Assembly: GCA_045536015.1 (NCBI GenBank)
Contig: JAZSMS010000115.1
Span: forward strand, 1-6,580
Source: JAZSMS01 sp045536015
GTDB lineage: Bacteria; Bacillota; Clostridia; Christensenellales; QALW01
Direction of reading: 5' to 3'
DNA length: 6,580 nt
The notes beneath the pieces are model-generated. The model was given only the letters and a program-made list of their open reading frames with translations, searched no databases and had not been told where the DNA came from. How positions within the stretch are numbered: the first letter of the stretch is position 1; every line of letters starts with the position of its first letter. Positions 4,332 to 6,580 of the stretch are shown one piece after another. The position numbers and the translations under genes were made by a program.

Positions 4332-6359
4332 TTAGTCTTCTCTTTTACGTCTTGCAACGATAACAAGTGCGCCTGCCGAGATAACTGCTACAGCAATGAG
4401 TGCAACGGGAAGAACGTCACCGGTGTTTGACGAACCTGCGTTGTTTCCAGCATTGCCGCTTGCGGGCTTGCCGGTAGGAAGCTTATCGATAAGATCCTGG
4501 TTCTCATTACCATTGATTTCCTTTATAAGCGAAACGTTATCAAGTAAAATATCTTTTGCAAACAAAGGATTAAATTCTGGTTCCTGTCCGTAAAGGATGC
4601 ACTGTCTAAGTTCAAGATCCTTGAGCTTTGCCGAATCTGCAGTAGGTGTAATTTCAAAGGTAACTGTAACCTTTTTCCATTCGGTGCTGTTAACAGTAAT
4701 TGCATCGCTTCTTGACCACTTACCTACGGTTGTGCCTGCATTAACGTTTTCGGTAGTATAAGCTTCGCCCCATACCATCTGAATCAAAGGCTGATAATTA
4801 AATGTTTCGCCTGCATTTGCAGCTTTAACATAAGCGGTATAGGTATATTTTCCTGCTCCGTAAGCCTTAATAATATCTTGTACGTAAAGCTTTGCAGTAG
4901 CGTGTTTTACAGTTCTGTTTAATACCTTAACGCAATAACCGTCGCCATCCTGCGAATCAGTAGTTACAAGTTCAAGATCCCATTCGTCGCCAAGTGAGCT
5001 TGGGTCATCAGCATTTGCACCCTTAGGATCGCTGAAGGGCTCGATCTTGCCGTCCTGAAGGCTGTTGTTGTAAATAAGGTTTTCGGTAAACTGAGTCTGT
5101 GCACCGCCCTGCTGATCGTCATCGTCATCCTGTGCGGGAGCACCGATCTTCTGGATCGAAATAGCATCAACGTCAACTGCTGCGGGAGCATCAACAACAA
5201 GACCTAAATACTTGTCACCAGTGCCCTTTGTGCCGTCACCGGGGCCTGCATAATCGATAACAAGCACTATCTCTTGCCACTCGGTTGTAAGAGCAACAAC
5301 ATCACTCTTGTGAGTAAGGTACGAATCACCTTCAGAAACCTGTGTCTGATAAGTTGCGCAAGTTGCAAGGTGTGCATTAACTGTACCGGTTGAACCTGCA
5401 GGAAGTTTTGCATAAGCCGAAACAATGTACTTATTGCCTGCTACAAAGCCATCGATTGCCATCGTAAATACCTGTCTGTCACGAAGTGTAGGAAGCGACG
5501 AAGCCTTACTATCGATCTTTGCTACCGCAAAGTAACGTCCGTTACCGTCAGCGTCAGTACCTGCTACAGAATCTTGACCAATATTTTTCATTGCAGAACC
5601 GCCATCGGTATACCAGTGAGCTATTTTTTGACTGCCCAAGAATACAGTGTCACCTGCTGTTGCAGGAGCTTTACCGTCGGTTACCATCTCTGTTCCGTCA
5701 CCAACGGGCTTAGGTGCCTCAACTGCCTTTTGGATAGAAATGTTGTCAAAATCAACAGAAGCCGCTTTTGTTAATACAAGACCGATAAAAACGTCTTTTG
5801 CAGCATCTTTATTTTCTACTACCCACTCAACTTTTGTCCACTCGGTTGAAAGTGTAACCTCTTCACCCTTTTGCGAGCGGCTGGTTGCGTGAAGTCTGCC
5901 CGATAAGTCTGCAGTTGAAAAATATGCTTTTACGTCTGTTGCAGCTGCCTGAAGGCGAACATATGCCGAAACGTAATATTTGCTGCCTACTTCAGTGGTA
6001 CCAAATTTGCCACTATAGAAAACAACAAGGTTTCTCCAAGCATCACTTGCTGCTGTCCAGTGCGAAGAAGTATCAGGCTTTGCATAATAACCGTCACCGT
6101 CCTGACCTGCTCCAGTTGCACGAAGACCTGAAATGTTGGCACCTTTCTTTTCTGTAGTTCCTTGTAAATAGCACGCAGTTATACCTGCACTAAATACCGA
6201 TGCGTCAGACGTATCCGCACCTGTTGCATGATAAGCAACATTTGTGCCGTCACCAACGTATTCTACAGCCGATGCTGTGAACAAGTTAAAGCTAAGGCCG
6301 GCAAATGCGCCAATAGCAAGCGCGATTGAGAGAATGATTGCCAATGTTTTTTTGTTCAT
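4332..6359 (-). CDS. secreted surface protein with three CBM-like beta-sandwich repeats and a C-terminal anchor, 675 aa
   Basis: Signal peptide at 1-31 (MNKK, a hydrophobic core, then ASA before VEY as the likely cleavage site). Three related modules follow: about 34-213, 218-405 and 424-614. Each has a DGDG/DGNG-Y element, a GxKYxVSAYV strand, an STEWxxVxxxxE strand and a closing [FV]D[NA]ISIQK-type strand. This is the layout of carbohydrate-binding modules of the CBM4/9-like galactose-binding fold. Modules 1 and 2 also both open with VGDGT. An acidic linker (DDDDDQQGG, 411-419) precedes module 3. The C-terminus is a Gly/Ser/Asn-rich spacer, NTGD (645-648), a TM helix (about 649-669) and RRKRED. 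This resembles a sortase-type signal without the usual Pro, so wall attachment is uncertain and membrane anchoring is the safer reading. No catalytic domain is present. Likely role: adhesion to glycans at the cell surface. Good ribosome binding site; monocistronic between its promoter and terminators. Confidence 0.85.
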   Translation of the reverse strand: MNKKTLAIILSIALAIGAFAGLSFNLFTASAVEYVGDGTNVAYHATGADTSDASVFSAGITACYLQGTTEKKGANISGLRATGAGQDGDGYYAKPDTSSHWTAASDAWRNLVVFYSGKFGTTEVGSKYYVSAYVRLQAAATDVKAYFSTADLSGRLHATSRSQKGEEVTLSTEWTKVEWVVENKDAAKDVFIGLVLTKAASVDFDNISIQKAVEAPKPVGDGTEMVTDGKAPATAGDTVFLGSQKIAHWYTDGGSAMKNIGQDSVAGTDADGNGRYFAVAKIDSKASSLPTLRDRQVFTMAIDGFVAGNKYIVSAYAKLPAGSTGTVNAHLATCATYQTQVSEGDSYLTHKSDVVALTTEWQEIVLVIDYAGPGDGTKGTGDKYLGLVVDAPAAVDVDAISIQKIGAPAQDDDDDQQGGAQTQFTENLIYNNSLQDGKIEPFSDPKGANADDPSSLGDEWDLELVTTDSQDGDGYCVKVLNRTVKHATAKLYVQDIIKAYGAGKYTYTAYVKAANAGETFNYQPLIQMVWGEAYTTENVNAGTTVGKWSRSDAITVNSTEWKKVTVTFEITPTADSAKLKDLELRQCILYGQEPEFNPLFAKDILLDNVSLIKEINGNENQDLIDKLPTGKPASGNAGNNAGSSNTGDVLPVALIAVAVISAGALVIVARRKRED
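4518..6260 (-). repeat. three-fold protein-level module repeat in the surface protein
   Basis: Coding segments for modules 1 (5721-6260), 2 (5145-5708) and 3 (4518-5090). Modules 1 and 2 are clearly closest: they share the VGDGT opening, the KYxVSAY strand, an L[ST]TEW strand and an SIQK ending. Module 3 is more diverged but keeps DGDGY, the KYTYTAYV strand, NSTEWKKV and LLDNVSLIK. The repeats are ancient at DNA level; I see no long identical nucleotide stretches. Confidence 0.7.
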
Positions 6360-6368
6360 AATTTTTGT

Positions 6369-6374
6369 CTCCTT
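6369..6374 (-). promoter_or_regulatory. ribosome binding site of the surface-protein gene
   Basis: Minus-strand AAGGAG, 9 nt before the ATG at 6359. It fixes the start, which is also the residue that gives a well-formed signal peptide. Confidence 0.85.
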
Positions 6375-6386
6375 TTATAAGTTTTC

Positions 6387-6403
6387 AGAAAGTTTCTCTT
6401 TCT
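6387..6403 (-). other. weak 5'-leader hairpin
   Basis: AGAAAG / CTTTCT, 6-bp arms with a 5-nt loop, lying right at the predicted 5' end of the surface-protein transcript (start near 6404). Such 5'-terminal stems can slow RNA decay. The stem is short and AT-rich, so this is tentative. Confidence 0.25.
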
Positions 6404-6410
6404 TAATAAA

Positions 6411-6439
6411 ATATTAACATATCCTCATTTTATTTGCAA
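6411..6439 (-). promoter_or_regulatory. promoter of the surface-protein gene
   Basis: On the minus strand, TTGCAA (6439-6434), a 17-nt spacer and TAATAT (6416-6411) preceded by TGT, i.e. an extended -10 of the TGnTANNNT kind. Predicted start near 6404, giving a leader of about 45 nt. The -10 matches consensus at 4 of 6 positions; the TG extension and the A-tracts upstream compensate. Confidence 0.6.
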
Positions 6440-6490
6440 GCAATTTTTTAACATTTTTGGATAAATTTGTATATTTTTACATATTTTCCC
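6440..6490 (-). promoter_or_regulatory. phased A-tracts upstream of the surface-protein promoter
   Basis: On the minus strand, A-runs lie at 6444-6449, 6454-6458, 6466-6468, 6474-6478 and 6484-6487. Their centres are roughly 9 to 11 bp apart, close to one helical turn, and begin directly upstream of the -35. This is the expected layout of an UP-element or intrinsically curved promoter upstream region. The rest of the right edge (6491-6580) is AT-rich with no gene I can support. Confidence 0.4.
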
Positions 6491-6580
6491 ACTTCATAAC
6501 AATATCGTGCTGTTTTTTATAAATGCTATCTTCACTTTTTCCTGTAATTTTCGCTATTTTATAAGCTTTTTAACTGAAAT

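Noticed and set aside
4470..4481. LPTG at residues 627-630 of the surface protein as a sortase motif
   Set aside because: It lacks the variable residue of LPxTG and lies about 20 residues before the TM helix, too far upstream for a normal sorting signal. NTGD next to the TM helix is the better candidate.
5117..5137. Short tandem triplet tract (the Asp-run codons, read as repeated gtc/atc on the plus strand) as a phase-variation repeat
   Set aside because: It is a triplet-based run encoding five Asp, so changes in copy number would not shift the frame. It is a short linker, not a contingency locus.
6480..6569. About 30 minus-strand sense codons ending in TAA near the right edge (reading KAYKIAKITGKSEDS...), which look mildly protein-like
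   Set aside because: A TAA precedes it in frame, the only ATG codons lie close to its end, and no ribosome binding site is present. It might be a remnant of a gene tail, but AT-rich sequence often gives Lys/Ile-rich frames of this length.
1..6580. tRNA, rRNA, CRISPR array, insertion sequence or phage attachment site
   Set aside because: I saw no cloverleaf-like sequence, no regularly spaced direct repeats, no transposase or integrase frames and no paired terminal inverted repeats anywhere in the window.

Overview
The window looks like a piece of a low-GC, Gram-positive-type chromosome, most likely from an uncultured member of the Clostridia/Firmicutes. The evidence is AT-rich intergenic DNA, strong AGGAG-type ribosome binding sites, sigma-A-like promoters, hairpin-plus-U-tract terminators, a surface protein with a C-terminal TM and Arg/Lys tail, and a clostridial-style Cys-rich small-domain protein. 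This placement is inference; there is no marker gene. The standard code with TAA/TGA stops fits every gene.

Region 1 (36-3834, minus strand) is a tightly packed five-gene operon. In transcription order it encodes: an AMP-binding acyl-activating enzyme with a fused C-terminal carrier domain; two different PlsC/LPLAT-type acyltransferases; a free acyl carrier protein; and a small LRAT/PLAAT-like thiol acyltransferase or phospholipase (the H-box and NCEHF-box family). Junctions are a 4-nt ATGA overlap, a 3-nt gap, a 3-nt gap with the Shine-Dalgarno in the last codons of the preceding gene, and a 1-nt TAATG overlap. The genes are therefore almost certainly co-transcribed and partly translationally coupled. 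The parts list (activate acyl chain, hold it on a carrier, transfer it, plus an enzyme that in eukaryotes moves acyl chains off phospholipids) suggests a dedicated lipid-acylation or lipid-remodelling pathway. I do not recognise it as a characterised system. Several signature motifs are altered in a consistent way (A3 loop of the ligase; FPE to FPQ in both acyltransferases).

Region 2 (3853-3984) is a compact divergent promoter region. It has two back-to-back TTGNNN-17-TATAAT promoters and a 21-bp inverted repeat between them that covers the -35 of the plus-strand promoter.

Region 3 (3985-4248, plus strand) is a single Cys-rich, probably metal-binding small-domain protein (PF04071/COG2158 type). 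Its last codons lie inside its own terminator hairpin.

Region 4 (4249-4331) is an intergenic stretch between convergent genes, holding two hairpin terminators. Both are flanked by T-rich DNA on both strands, so both may work in both directions.

Region 5 (4332-6359, minus strand) is a large secreted, wall- or membrane-anchored protein: signal peptide, three related beta-sandwich (carbohydrate-binding-module-like) repeats, an acidic linker, and a C-terminal TM plus basic tail after an NTGD motif. It has its own promoter at 6411-6439. Upstream of that lies a run of helically phased A-tracts (6440-6490). The remaining right edge (to 6580) has no supportable gene.
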